Source: Candidatus Magasanikbacteria bacterium RIFCSPHIGHO2_01_FULL_41_23 (GTDB taxonomy: Bacteria > Patescibacteria > ABY1 > Magasanikbacterales > UBA922). Taken from it: a DNA stretch of 64,000 nucleotides. The notes under the pieces were generated by a model. The model saw only the letters and a program-made list of their open reading frames with translations, searched no databases and was not told the DNA's origin. The position numbers were made by a program, and so were the translations under genes. This document shows, piece after piece, positions 50,611 through 58,547 of this stretch. Each line of letters opens with the position of its first letter. The first letter of the stretch is position 1. The stretch is from positions 62,001 to 126,000 of the forward strand of contig MFPT01000002.1 in NCBI GenBank assembly GCA_001782805.1. The letters are read 5' to 3'.

Positions 50611-53352
50611 GTGACTGATTTTACTCAAGTAGAGAAAATTCCACCCCAAAATCTGGAAGCCGAGATGTCGCTTTTGGGCGCGATTTTAATTGATAAAGAA
50701 GCTTTGCTTAAAATTGCGGATATTTTGGAACCGGATGATTTTTATAAACCCGCACATGCCGAAGTATATCAAGCCATTCTTGATCTGTATGCCAAAAGCG
50801 AGCCCGTGGATATTTTAACATTATCAAATCGTTTGGAAGAACGTGGAGTTTTGGAAAAAATCGGTGGCCGAAGTTTTGTCGTCAGTCTAGCCAACACTGT
50901 TCCCACGGCTTCGCATGTTAAACATTACGCGGATATTGTCGCCCGCAAAGCCACGTTACGCAAACTCATTGGCGCGGCCAGTGAAATTTCTCGTTTGGGT
51001 TTTACGGAAGATTCCGATGAAATTGAAATGCTCCTTGATAAAGCCCAACAGCATGTCTTTAGCGTAACGCAAAAACATATTAAACAAACCTTCACGCCCA
51101 TTCGCGGAATTTTAAGCGAAGCCTTTGATCGGATTGATGAATTGCATCGCGACAAAGGCAAATTGCGCGGCGTGCCCACCGGATTTCGGGAATTGGACAA
51201 TATCTTGGCCGGTTTGCAAAAATCCGATTTGATTATTTTAGCGGCGCGGCCATCGGTCGGAAAAACTTCACTCGCGCTCGACATTGCGCGTCACGTAGCG
51301 ATTCGCGAAAAAGTGCCCGTGGGAATTTTTTCTTTGGAAATGAGCAAAGAACAATTTGTGGATCGTCTGCTGTGTGCCGAAGCCGGCGTGGATTTATGGA
51401 AAATGCGCACAGGCAATCTTTCTGATCGGCCAGATAGTGATGATTTTCCGCGCATTGGTCATGCCATGGGTGTTTTGTCCGAAGCCCCCATTTATATAGA
51501 TGATTTTCCGGGCAACAATGTAATGCAAATTCGCACCAAAGCGCGTCGTCTCAAATCCGAACATGGTCTTGGTCTTATTATTATTGATTACATGCAGTTA
51601 ATGGAATCGCATAATAATAAATACTCGGAAAATCGTGTCCAAGAAGTTTCTGAAATGAGCCGTAATTTAAAAGGGATTGCGCGTGAACTAAATGTGCCGG
51701 TTTTGGCATTGTCGCAATTATCTCGTGCGGTGGAACAAACCAAACCAGCCATTCCCAAATTGTCGCACTTACGTGAATCAGGATGTTTAACCGGAGACAC
51801 GATTATCATTCGGGCTGATACTGGCGAACCAGTCCGGCTCATTGATATTGTCACCGGTAAGATTCCAACCCCTTTACCTATATTTGCCCTCGACGAGAAC
51901 TGGAAAATCTCCCCACAAATAATGACTAAAGCCTTTTCCTCTGGTCAAAAAAAGGTATTTGAAATGCGTTTGCGAAGCGGGCGCACCATTCGCGCCTCAG
52001 CCAATCATCCATTCCGTACACTTGGAGGCTGGACAAACTTAGAAGATTTATGTCCTGGTATGCGTATTGCAGTCCCTCGTGTTTTGACACCACAAAAACC
52101 CACCAATCTTATGAACTTGGATGAGCTCGCATTACTGGCACATCTCTTGGGCGACGGATGCACAGTACCACGACAGCCAATTCATTATACCAGTGCTGAT
52201 CCGGAAAATTTAGCGGTAGTAGAGCAAACCGCTATAAAATTATTTAACATAAAACCGCGTCGAGTCAAGCAAAAAAATTGGTGGCATGTGTATCTTCCTT
52301 CACCCTACCACCTCACTCATGGAAAACATCATCCCATTACTAACTGGTTTTCGCAGTTAGGTATCGGTCTACGACACTCTTATAAAAAGGAAATACCACT
52401 TCAAGTATTCCAATCAGACAGCTCCCATATCGCGCACTTCCTCCGCCATCTATGGGCCACTGACGGTAATATTTCCTGGAAATTTATACTAGGTAGAAAA
52501 CCAGCCGGAGCAATTTATTACTCTAGCACTAGCACGGTGTTGGCAAGACAAGTCCAGCATTTACTTACTCGTTTAGGTATATTCTCAACATTACGCCTCG
52601 TGCCGCAAGGCGATCATCGACCAGCGCACCAAGTTCATGTCCAAGGAAGTACCAATCAAAAAACATTTCTTTCAGTGGTTGGTTCGGCAGGCAGTCGTGG
52701 TGATATTGTACCGGCTATGCTTACCGCCCTTCAAGAAATAACAGCAAACCCAAACCGTGACACTATTCCTCACGAGATCTGGAATAGTACCATTGAAGAA
52801 GCGAGAACCGAAGCCAATATCAGTTGGAGAGAATTATACCGCCAACTAGACAATTCTTATGCTGGTACCGTTAAGCAAAATTCTGTGGGTAGAGAACGAC
52901 TCGGTCGAATCGCAGTGGCCCTCAAAAGCAAACCATTGCAACTACTCGCCGACTCTAGTATTTTTTGGGACGAAATTGAATCCATCGTATCTCAAGGTAT
53001 GGAAGAAGTGTACGATGCCACCGTACCCAGATTTCACAATTTTGTCGCCAATGACATTATTGTCCATAATAGTATCGAACAAGACGCGGATGTGGTATTA
53101 TTCATCTATCGCAAAGCCGCGGATCGCAATTATCGTTTGGAAGATATTCCGCCGGATGAACGTCATCTGGGAGAAATTCACGTGGCCAAACATCGCAATG
53201 GTCCCACTGGCATGGCTAAAGTTTTTTTTGATGAAACGCGCGCGAGTTATCGTAATTTAGATACGCGGTATGTTCCGCCAACAGGCGGAGGACAATCGCA
53301 TGCTCCAGCCAATCTACCCAAACCAGGATCAGTCAATGTGCCAAGTTTTTAA
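50611..53352 (+). CDS. dnaB: Replicative DNA helicase DnaB with in-frame intein
   Basis: DnaB is the hexameric helicase that unwinds DNA at the replication fork. The N-domain begins VEKIPPQNLEAEMSLLGAIL; the RecA-like core has Walker A ARPSVGKTS, the helix SKEQFVDRLLCAEAG and Walker B LIIIDYMQLM. The core is interrupted after LRESG by an intein (51784-53070), and continues SIEQDADVVLFIYR to a Gly- and Pro-rich tail. After splicing the helicase would be about 484 residues. GTG at 50611 best fits the family start; the frame continues to a TTG at 50566. Confidence 0.93.
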   Translation: MTDFTQVEKIPPQNLEAEMSLLGAILIDKEALLKIADILEPDDFYKPAHAEVYQAILDLYAKSEPVDILTLSNRLEERGVLEKIGGRSFVVSLANTVPTASHVKHYADIVARKATLRKLIGAASEISRLGFTEDSDEIEMLLDKAQQHVFSVTQKHIKQTFTPIRGILSEAFDRIDELHRDKGKLRGVPTGFRELDNILAGLQKSDLIILAARPSVGKTSLALDIARHVAIREKVPVGIFSLEMSKEQFVDRLLCAEAGVDLWKMRTGNLSDRPDSDDFPRIGHAMGVLSEAPIYIDDFPGNNVMQIRTKARRLKSEHGLGLIIIDYMQLMESHNNKYSENRVQEVSEMSRNLKGIARELNVPVLALSQLSRAVEQTKPAIPKLSHLRESGCLTGDTIIIRADTGEPVRLIDIVTGKIPTPLPIFALDENWKISPQIMTKAFSSGQKKVFEMRLRSGRTIRASANHPFRTLGGWTNLEDLCPGMRIAVPRVLTPQKPTNLMNLDELALLAHLLGDGCTVPRQPIHYTSADPENLAVVEQTAIKLFNIKPRRVKQKNWWHVYLPSPYHLTHGKHHPITNWFSQLGIGLRHSYKKEIPLQVFQSDSSHIAHFLRHLWATDGNISWKFILGRKPAGAIYYSSTSTVLARQVQHLLTRLGIFSTLRLVPQGDHRPAHQVHVQGSTNQKTFLSVVGSAGSRGDIVPAMLTALQEITANPNRDTIPHEIWNSTIEEARTEANISWRELYRQLDNSYAGTVKQNSVGRERLGRIAVALKSKPLQLLADSSIFWDEIESIVSQGMEEVYDATVPRFHNFVANDIIVHNSIEQDADVVLFIYRKAADRNYRLEDIPPDERHLGEIHVAKHRNGPTGMAKVFFDETRASYRNLDTRYVPPTGGGQSHAPANLPKPGSVNVPSF
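51784..53070 (+). other. DnaB intein (429 residues) with LAGLIDADG-type endonuclease
   Basis: The insert starts with Cys1 in CLTGDTIII (block A), block B reads RASANHPFR, and it ends FHNFVANDIIVHN before Ser+1 of the extein, so the splice junction residues Cys1, the terminal His-Asn and Ser+1 are all present. LALLAHLLGDG (about 120-130) and HFLRHLWATDGNI (about 220-232) are the two dodecapeptide motifs of a homing endonuclease, the second with an altered core. The site LRESG/SIEQD is that of the Synechocystis DnaB intein. The 429-residue size fits an endonuclease-containing element. Confidence 0.93.
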
Positions 53353-53396
53353 TTTAAAAATGAGAAAATATATATTTTCTAAAAATTTAATAAAAT

Positions 53397-53699
53397 ATGT
53401 TTAATAAATTAAAACAATTCAAAGATTTACGCGACAAAGCCAAAGATTTGCAAAATACACTGTCCAAAGAATCAGTTACTGTTGAGGCTGTTGGCGGAAA
53501 AATAAAACTCACGATGGACGGTAATTTAACACTGGCTAAAATTTTCATTGATCCAGAATTATTATCGCCCAGTAAAAAAGAAAAATTGGAAGCAGGCGTA
53601 AAAGAAGCACACGCTGACGCCATGAAAAAAATGCAGCGCATCATGGCCATGAAAATGAAAGACATGGGTGGACTGCCGAATATTCCGGGATTAAATTAA
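53397..53699 (+). CDS. ybaB: YbaB/EbfC nucleoid-associated protein
   Basis: The 100-residue protein has the family pattern: helical start MFNKLKQFKDLRDKAKDLQNTL, the strand TVEAVGGKIKLTMDGNLTLAKIFID, and the C-terminal helix EKLEAGVKEAHADAMKKMQR. YbaB dimers bind DNA and are usually encoded beside recR and dnaX, as here directly before recR. A palindrome AGAAAATATATATTTTCT at 53363-53380 in the upstream gap may be an operator. Confidence 0.93.
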   Translation: MFNKLKQFKDLRDKAKDLQNTLSKESVTVEAVGGKIKLTMDGNLTLAKIFIDPELLSPSKKEKLEAGVKEAHADAMKKMQRIMAMKMKDMGGLPNIPGLN

Positions 53700-53700
53700 T

Positions 53701-54303
53701 GTGTACTCCAAGCCAATCGAAAATTTAGTGCGCGCGTTTATGCGCTTGCCGTCAGTCGGTCGTAGAACTGCCGAACGTTTTGTCTTTTATTTATTAAAAG
53801 CCGGCAAAAAAGATCCGGCGGAATTGGCGCTCGCAATTAAAACCTTAATTGCTTCGGTTAAAAGTTGCGCGATTTGTTTTGATTTTTCCGATCGTTCGCC
53901 TTGTGTGATTTGCGCTGATAAAAATCGCGACACCACTGTAATTTGTGTCGTAGCCGAACCGCAGGATGTGCAAGCAGTGGAAAGAATCGGTTCGTATCGC
54001 GGACACTATCACATTCTACGCGGACTAGTGCCGTTGGATGCAATCGCAGTTGATGAATCAATTTTAAAAATTCCCGAATTAATAACACGCGTGGAAAAGC
54101 AATTAATTAGCGAAGTAATTATCGCGCTCAATCCGGATTTGCCCGGCGAAACGACAGCCATGTATATTGAAAAATTACTGAAAGAAAAAAACGCTCAATT
54201 AAAAATCACTCGTCTCGCGCGCGGTCTCCCTATGGGCAGTGATTTGCAATATGCCGATGAAATAACTTTGGCGAGCGCGTTGAAAAATAGAACTACAGTA
54301 TAG
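53701..54303 (+). CDS. recR: Recombination mediator RecR
   Basis: RecR, with RecF and RecO, loads RecA on gapped DNA. The 200-residue protein begins with a helix-hairpin-helix (RLPSVGRRTAERFVFYLLK), then the C4 zinc finger CAICFDFSDRSPCVIC and the Toprim domain (VVAEPQDVQAVERIGSYRGHYHILRG). It starts with GTG at 53701, two bases after the ybaB stop. Downstream no recF or dnaX is nearby. Confidence 0.95.
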   Translation: MYSKPIENLVRAFMRLPSVGRRTAERFVFYLLKAGKKDPAELALAIKTLIASVKSCAICFDFSDRSPCVICADKNRDTTVICVVAEPQDVQAVERIGSYRGHYHILRGLVPLDAIAVDESILKIPELITRVEKQLISEVIIALNPDLPGETTAMYIEKLLKEKNAQLKITRLARGLPMGSDLQYADEITLASALKNRTTV

Positions 54304-54411
54304 GTATGAATGATAAATTTACGATCTTTAACAAACAAACTACTACGATTGGTAGTAAAATTATGCTAAATTATTTAAACAATAAAGTCAATAAATGCCA
54401 TCAATCGTAAA

Positions 54412-54446
54412 ATAAAAAATCCCCCGCCATTCGAAAGATTTTTTAT
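54412..54446 (-). terminator. Possible weak terminator between recR and the secreted-protein gene
   Basis: AAAAAATC and GATTTTTT flank a 14-base spacer with CCCCCGCC at about 54413-54443. The stem is AT-rich and could end either the recR or the minus-strand transcript. The rest of 54304-54455 shows nothing. Confidence 0.35.
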
Positions 54447-54455
54447 GTCAGAATT

Positions 54456-54953
54456 TTATTGGTAACTTTTTACCGGAGCTGTTTTTGGCTGATTGAATTT
54501 CATCCCCCGTTTCATCTGTGGCCTAATTTTCATTTTTTCGCCCATTTTATTTTTCATTTCTTGCATAACAGTAAACCGCGCGTCAGCTTGAGCTTGGGTA
54601 ATATAACCCTTGTTTACCAAACTCTGCAATTCTAATTTAATTTTCGCTTCGGCCGCCGATTGCATTTTTGTTTTTAATTGTTCTTGCGTAATGCCTTTTT
54701 CCAATGCAATGTCTTGAATATTTTTTCCTTGCACCCAATATGTTTTCATTTCGTCAACCGAAATTCCCAGCAAAGACGCGTTTTGATTCATTTGTTCAGC
54801 CCATTTATCCGGGTCGGCCACACCTCCACCAAACCCTCTAAACCCGTGTAACCCTTTTGCTCCCATACCTGACGCGGAAACCGATCCGACTCCAATCAGA
54901 CCGGCAAGCACGAAGGCAGGAATAACCAAAAGATATTTTTTCTGAAACTTCAT
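54456..54953 (-). CDS. Secreted low-complexity helical protein (DUF2680-like)
   Basis: The 165-residue protein has a signal peptide (MKFQKKYLLVIPAFVLAGLIGVGSVSA), a Gly-rich stretch, then two amphipathic helices around SLLGISVDEMKTYWVQGKNI and KGITQEQLKTKMQSA, and KGYITQAQADARFTVMQEM. Such paired LGIS...V and GYITQ..AD units occur in small surface proteins that may bind metal or the wall. The tail is rich in Met, Lys and Gln. The function is unknown; the match to DUF2680 is from the pattern only. Confidence 0.6.
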   Translation of the reverse strand: MKFQKKYLLVIPAFVLAGLIGVGSVSASGMGAKGLHGFRGFGGGVADPDKWAEQMNQNASLLGISVDEMKTYWVQGKNIQDIALEKGITQEQLKTKMQSAAEAKIKLELQSLVNKGYITQAQADARFTVMQEMKNKMGEKMKIRPQMKRGMKFNQPKTAPVKSYQ

Positions 54954-55011
54954 AGAAATAAAAGTTAATAAATTAATCAGCTGATATATTTAATACAAAT
55001 GATTTGATTTT

Positions 55012-55752
55012 TTATTTCACTTTTGGAACGAATTCCGGTATTGATCGGCGGATATGCGGCCGCAACACACGCAAATCCTTTGGCCGAGCCAGCTTAATAT
55101 GGCTGGCAAAAAATTCCACTCCTTGCCACTGTCCAACCGCGATAATAAAAACTCCCAGCTCTGGCTGGCGTAAATCGCGTCGCCAATTGACATTTGACGT
55201 GTTAACCATAATATCCGACCGTGGACTGCGCACAATTAAAATATTTTCCCTAACCGCAACCACTTGTCCGGCAATGCCTCTGCCGTGTTCGCCCAATCTA
55301 AAATGCATGAATGATTTCATGTATCGTTTGCTCGATATTTTTTCTCCCAAATTTGCGAAAGCAAAAATTGAACCACTGAAAAAAATTATCACCAGCACGA
55401 TAATGGACAATTTCCCAAACGAATACGCGTACGCACGTCCGGTCAAACTCAACAATCTGCCGGCCAAAAAAATCAAGAGAATGAGTGTAATAACGGGCTG
55501 AAACGGAAACGATTCCAGAAAAGCCCAAATACCCGAATTTCCAAATTCCAAATAATTTCGCGAGTCAGCGGAAACAAAATAAAATAATACAACGGTAAAT
55601 GCCAATGCCGCGAGCAAAACCGTTAAAACCACAGCGCTGCCCAAGCCTAATTTTTCCGACAAAAATAAATAGCGGGAACGAAGTTTTACTTTGCCGCTTT
55701 TAATATCAGCTATGATTATGTTCTCCAGATTGTGCATCTTTTTTTCTTCCAT
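55012..55752 (-). CDS. Membrane protein, putative anti-sigma or partner of the ECF sigma factor
   Basis: The 246-residue protein has a soluble N-terminal 35 residues (HNLENIIIADIKSGKVKLRS), three hydrophobic segments (SAVVLTVLLAALAFTVVLFYFVSA; FPFQPVITLILLIFLAG; LSIIVLVIIFFSGSIFAFA) and an outside C-terminal domain. Its start is three bases after the stop of the sigma factor gene, the normal place for an anti-sigma factor. It lacks a recognisable zinc anti-sigma motif (HxxxCxxC), so the link is by context. Confidence 0.6.
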   Translation of the reverse strand: MEEKKMHNLENIIIADIKSGKVKLRSRYLFLSEKLGLGSAVVLTVLLAALAFTVVLFYFVSADSRNYLEFGNSGIWAFLESFPFQPVITLILLIFLAGRLLSLTGRAYAYSFGKLSIIVLVIIFFSGSIFAFANLGEKISSKRYMKSFMHFRLGEHGRGIAGQVVAVRENILIVRSPRSDIMVNTSNVNWRRDLRQPELGVFIIAVGQWQGVEFFASHIKLARPKDLRVLRPHIRRSIPEFVPKVK

Positions 55753-55755
55753 ATA

Positions 55756-56307
55756 TTATTCCTGCATAATTATCTTGAGTTTTGTCTTGCCGCGAGCAAT
55801 CAGAGTCCCAACCGTGCTCACCGGCACATGCAAAATGTCACTGATTTCTTCGTATGACTTTTCTTCAAAAAAATAAAGAACAACTGGCTCGCGATATTTT
55901 TCTTTTAATTTTTGCAACGCGCGACGGATGCGTAAGGCTCCTTCTTTTTTATCTATGGAAATGCCCAGTTCCAAACGGTCATCAGCTATTTCCCATTCAC
56001 CTTCATCCAAGATCAAGGCCTCGCGCTTGAATTTTTTGCAATGATTAATGGCTTCATTATGCGCGATGCGGTAAATCCAGGATGAAAATGATCGATTGGC
56101 GTCAAAATCGAATAAATTACGATAGGCTTTAATGAATACATCCTGAAGAATATCCTCATTCGCGGTTTCACTTGTCGTAAATCGGCGGATATAACGAGTC
56201 AATTTGGCTTGATATCGTCTAATGATTTCACCATAAAGTTCGGATTCACCGTTTCGCACCAAAACTAATATTGCTTCGTCGCTCTGATTGTTGCTCGTTT
56301 CAGGCAT
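55756..56307 (-). CDS. ECF-type RNA polymerase sigma factor
   Basis: The 183-residue protein has region 2 (YIRRFTTSETANEDILQDVF followed by IKAYRNLFDFDANRSFSSWI) and region 4 (YREPVVLYFFEEKSYEEISDI then LHVPVSTVGTLIARGKTKLK), and no region 3, the plan of extracytoplasmic-function sigma factors. It is expected to respond to an envelope signal through the membrane protein encoded immediately downstream. Its target promoters cannot be told. Confidence 0.9.
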   Translation of the reverse strand: MPETSNNQSDEAILVLVRNGESELYGEIIRRYQAKLTRYIRRFTTSETANEDILQDVFIKAYRNLFDFDANRSFSSWIYRIAHNEAINHCKKFKREALILDEGEWEIADDRLELGISIDKKEGALRIRRALQKLKEKYREPVVLYFFEEKSYEEISDILHVPVSTVGTLIARGKTKLKIIMQE

Positions 56308-56381
56308 ATTCTATAGTACACTCCTTTGGCTGATTTATTTCAAATAAACTTAAAGAATCCATCCAAAAGAACCTATTCTTA

Positions 56382-56410
56382 TTGACAAAAAATGATAAAA
56401 TAATTATTCT
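56382..56410 (+). promoter_or_regulatory. Consensus promoter of the GC-rich oxygenase gene
   Basis: A perfect TTGACA (56382-56387) and TATTCT (56405-56410) are 17 bases apart in AT-rich DNA, 42 bases upstream of the oxygenase ATG, with a GAGGTT ribosome-binding site at 56443-56448. Host-like AT-rich DNA ends just after the -10 box. Confidence 0.7.
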
Positions 56411-56452
56411 TACGAACAGTCTAGCGCAATCAACAGCGCTACGAGGTTAGAA

Positions 56453-57361
56453 ATGGACGGAATTCCGGTTTTGGACATGTCTGAGTTCGGGGCTCATCCC
56501 GAACAGGACAAGCGTATCGCCGACTTGATCGGCGAGAACGCGAGAACGCTCAGCTTCATGGCCATCACTGGCCACGGAGTCGAAAACTCGCTCATCAACG
56601 ACGCGTTCGAGGCCATGCGCCAGGTCTTTCAGACCGGCATGACCGAGACGGAACGTCTCCACTACGAGTTCCCCGAGATCGGGCGTCAGGTGGGCTACAC
56701 GCCACCCGACACCGAACAATCGGTGGGACACGCGCTCAAGAACCGCATGCGCTTCTGGCACGTCATGGATCCCAAGTGCGGAATCCGGAACGTGTTCCCC
56801 AGCGAGGTTCTGGAGTTCGAGCGTGTCATGCTGGATCTGCATGCTGCGCTCAAGGGATTCGCGGCCAAAGTGCTCCGAGCCGTGGCCATCCATCTCGGCC
56901 GCGACCCCGAGTTCTTCGTCCGCTGGATCGAGGATGGCGCGAACCTGCTCCGCCCCATCCACTACCCGGCCCTGAACGGCGATGAGAATGTGGAACGCTC
57001 GGGCTCTCACACCGACATCAACCTCATCACCATCCTCGCGCCGGCCACTGTTCCAGGTCTCCGAGTAATGGGACCGGACGGCCAGTGGATCGACGCCAAC
57101 AACCCGCCCGGCACGCTCATCGTCAACTTCGGGGACATGATGCACATGCACACGTTCGGCGAGTTGAAGACGACTCTCCACGAAGTGCACAATCCGGGAA
57201 CCGCGTGCCCGGATCGGTACTCCATCCCCATCTTCATCCACCCGAACGGTCGGCGCATGCTCGTGGGTACCCAAGCCTACCTGCTCCGTCGCCTTCGTCA
57301 GATCAAGCTCATCGGAGAGCTCCCGCCGAACCAGATCGACTACCAGGACATCGAGTCCTAG
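56453..57361 (+). CDS. Isopenicillin N synthase-like 2OG-Fe(II) oxygenase, GC-rich, probably transferred
   Basis: The 302-residue protein has the DIOX_N start IPVLDMSEFG and a C-terminal jelly roll with the iron facial triad HTD (His186, Asp188) and His243 in TTLHEVHN, plus RYSIP (Arg255-x-Ser257) for the 2-oxoglutarate or substrate carboxylate. Family members oxidise small molecules with Fe(II), 2OG and O2. The coding DNA is strongly GC-rich with G/C at most third positions, whereas every neighbour is AT-rich, so recent transfer is likely. Sequence is intact and has a good promoter. The substrate is unknown. A chimeric assembly is the alternative. Confidence 0.85.
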   Translation: MDGIPVLDMSEFGAHPEQDKRIADLIGENARTLSFMAITGHGVENSLINDAFEAMRQVFQTGMTETERLHYEFPEIGRQVGYTPPDTEQSVGHALKNRMRFWHVMDPKCGIRNVFPSEVLEFERVMLDLHAALKGFAAKVLRAVAIHLGRDPEFFVRWIEDGANLLRPIHYPALNGDENVERSGSHTDINLITILAPATVPGLRVMGPDGQWIDANNPPGTLIVNFGDMMHMHTFGELKTTLHEVHNPGTACPDRYSIPIFIHPNGRRMLVGTQAYLLRRLRQIKLIGELPPNQIDYQDIES

Positions 57362-57400
57362 TAGCGCCCACCCCCCAATCCCACCAATCGGGCGACAACC

Positions 57401-57468
57401 AAAACTATGTCACCCAACCCTTATTTCTAAAGTTTGGAAATAGAGGTTGGAGGAAACGACATAGTTTT
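57401..57468 (+). terminator. Long nested palindrome after the oxygenase gene (terminator or attachment-like hairpin)
   Basis: AAAACTATGTC (57401-57411) and GACATAGTTTT (57458-57468) are perfect 11-base arms enclosing a second stem CCAACCCTTATTTC/GAAATAGAGGTTGG. A T-rich tail (TTTTTGTTTTATT) follows, so it can act as a rho-independent terminator for the gene above, while its nested plan resembles the hairpins of the nearby repeat family. It marks the edge where composition returns to AT-rich. Confidence 0.55.
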
Positions 57469-57490
57469 TGTTTTATTAAAATGTATTTAC

Positions 57491-57580
57491 TAAAATAAAA
57501 ATGGACTGGATATAACTTTTTTGGGCACGGAATTTATGACGTGATCCAGAAAAAGTTATGCAAGGAATTTTTATTTTAAT
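57491..57580 (+). repeat. Copy D of the nested-hairpin repeat family
   Basis: Arms TAAAATAAAAAT/ATTTTTATTTTA match hairpin 2 of copy C, followed by GGA/GA internal loop and a different inner arm (ATATAACTTTTTTGGG against CCAGAAAAAGTTAT). It ends with the family segment TTTTAATTTCCTTAATGTATT. It sits between the GC-rich oxygenase gene and rplU, so hairpin 2 occurs here without hairpin 1 of the family. Confidence 0.75.
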
Positions 57581-57597
57581 TTCCTTAATGTATTATT

Positions 57598-57632
57598 AAA
57601 AAAATCCTCGTTTGATGCAAGGATTTTTTATT
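57598..57632. terminator. Bidirectional intrinsic terminator after rplU
   Basis: AAAAATCCT and AGGATTTTTT pair around GCATCAAACG-type loop sequence at about 57600-57630, with A or T tracts on both sides, 13 bases past the rplU stop on the minus strand. It also blocks readthrough from the oxygenase side. Confidence 0.65.
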
Positions 57633-57642
57633 ATATTTTATT

Positions 57643-57954
57643 TTAAACTTTGATAACTTTCACTTTGGTGAAATGCTGCCGATGACCAATCGTTCTCTTA
57701 TAACGAACTTTGCGTTTATATTTAACCACTAAAATTTTCTTAGCACGCCCTTGTTCCGCCACAATGGCCTCAACCGTAACACCCTCCAAATACGGAGCGC
57801 CAATTTTAACATCCGTCCCATCATCTTCAGCCGTCAGCATTACTTTATCAAAAATAATAATACCGTTAACTTCGGCCGGAAGTTTTTCCACTTTTAAGGC
57901 ATCGCCACTTTTAACCAAATATTGCTTACCACCTGTTTCAATAACTGCGAACAT
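57643..57954 (-). CDS. rplU: 50S ribosomal protein L21
   Basis: The 103-residue protein has the L21 signature FAVIETGGKQYLVKSGDALKVEKLPAEV at the start and GRAKKILVVKYKRKVRYKRTIGHRQHFTKVKV at the end, with the conserved GHRQ(H/F)T motif that contacts 23S rRNA. rpmA (L27), usually next to it, is absent here; the transcript ends at the terminator above. Confidence 0.97.
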   Translation of the reverse strand: MFAVIETGGKQYLVKSGDALKVEKLPAEVNGIIIFDKVMLTAEDDGTDVKIGAPYLEGVTVEAIVAEQGRAKKILVVKYKRKVRYKRTIGHRQHFTKVKVIKV

Positions 57955-58028
57955 ATAAATAAATTAAGCCAAATAAATCTAAAATTAGGAATGAGCGGAT
58001 TATACGCAAATGCTTCAAAATTGTCAAG

Positions 58029-58508
58029 CTAAGGATCCCCAACAATTTCCAATCTATCTCCAATCTTCAAATCATATTTTTCAACCCATCCAGCCTCCAA
58101 TTCCAAAACCAAATTGGCTGACTTACGTGGAATATAACGTCGCAGTTCTGTTTCTTTAATATCTAGTTCAGTTGGAACATTGGGCGCAATATCCACCACT
58201 TCGCCGTTCAAAAACCACACGATATCAATGGGAAAAAGCGTATCGCGCATCACAAATCCGTATTTGTTGGGAACGGCAAACACAAATAACATTCCATCAT
58301 AAGGAGCAAGTGCTGTTCTGCCACCAAGACCTTTGTAATGCCGATACGGATTATCTGCCACCAAAACTTTCAGTGACGTATCTTTTAAAATTACCGTTGT
58401 CTTAGGCCAATAAAATTTATAAGCTTGGACACTAATAAAACCAATTAAAAAAATTACTACAATAATTTTGAAATGTCGAATTGAACGTTCTTTATTTATT
58501 TCTGACAT
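58029..58508 (-). CDS. DUF192 family membrane-anchored protein
   Basis: The 159-residue protein has an N-terminal hydrophobic helix (IIVVIFLIGFISVQAYKFYW, 15-34) and then DUF192: VLVADNPYRHYKGLGGRT, PYDGMLFVFAVPNKYGFVMRDTLFPIDIVWF, and VPTELDIKETELRRYIPRKSANLVLELEAGW. The family is found in archaea and bacteria; its biochemical role is unknown. An outside location is predicted. It is upstream of rplU on the same strand by about 75 bases. Confidence 0.88.
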   Translation of the reverse strand: MSEINKERSIRHFKIIVVIFLIGFISVQAYKFYWPKTTVILKDTSLKVLVADNPYRHYKGLGGRTALAPYDGMLFVFAVPNKYGFVMRDTLFPIDIVWFLNGEVVDIAPNVPTELDIKETELRRYIPRKSANLVLELEAGWVEKYDLKIGDRLEIVGDP

Positions 58509-58547
58509 ATTTCAATAATATTTACTCCAATTCATAAAAAAATAGTC

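Noticed and set aside
53363..53380. Intrinsic terminator after dnaB
   Set aside because: The palindrome AGAAAATATATATTTTCT is too AT-rich for a stable terminator; noted only as a possible operator before ybaB.
56447..57274. Open reading frame of 275 residues on the minus strand of the GC-rich oxygenase gene
   Set aside because: It is the antisense shadow expected from very GC-rich codons; the plus-strand protein has intact family motifs.
57401..57468. Possible integron attC site
   Set aside because: An RYYYAAC-like ACCCAAC is present, but the opposite GTTRRRY is not matched (GTTGGAG), and no integrase is seen; kept only as a structured hairpin.
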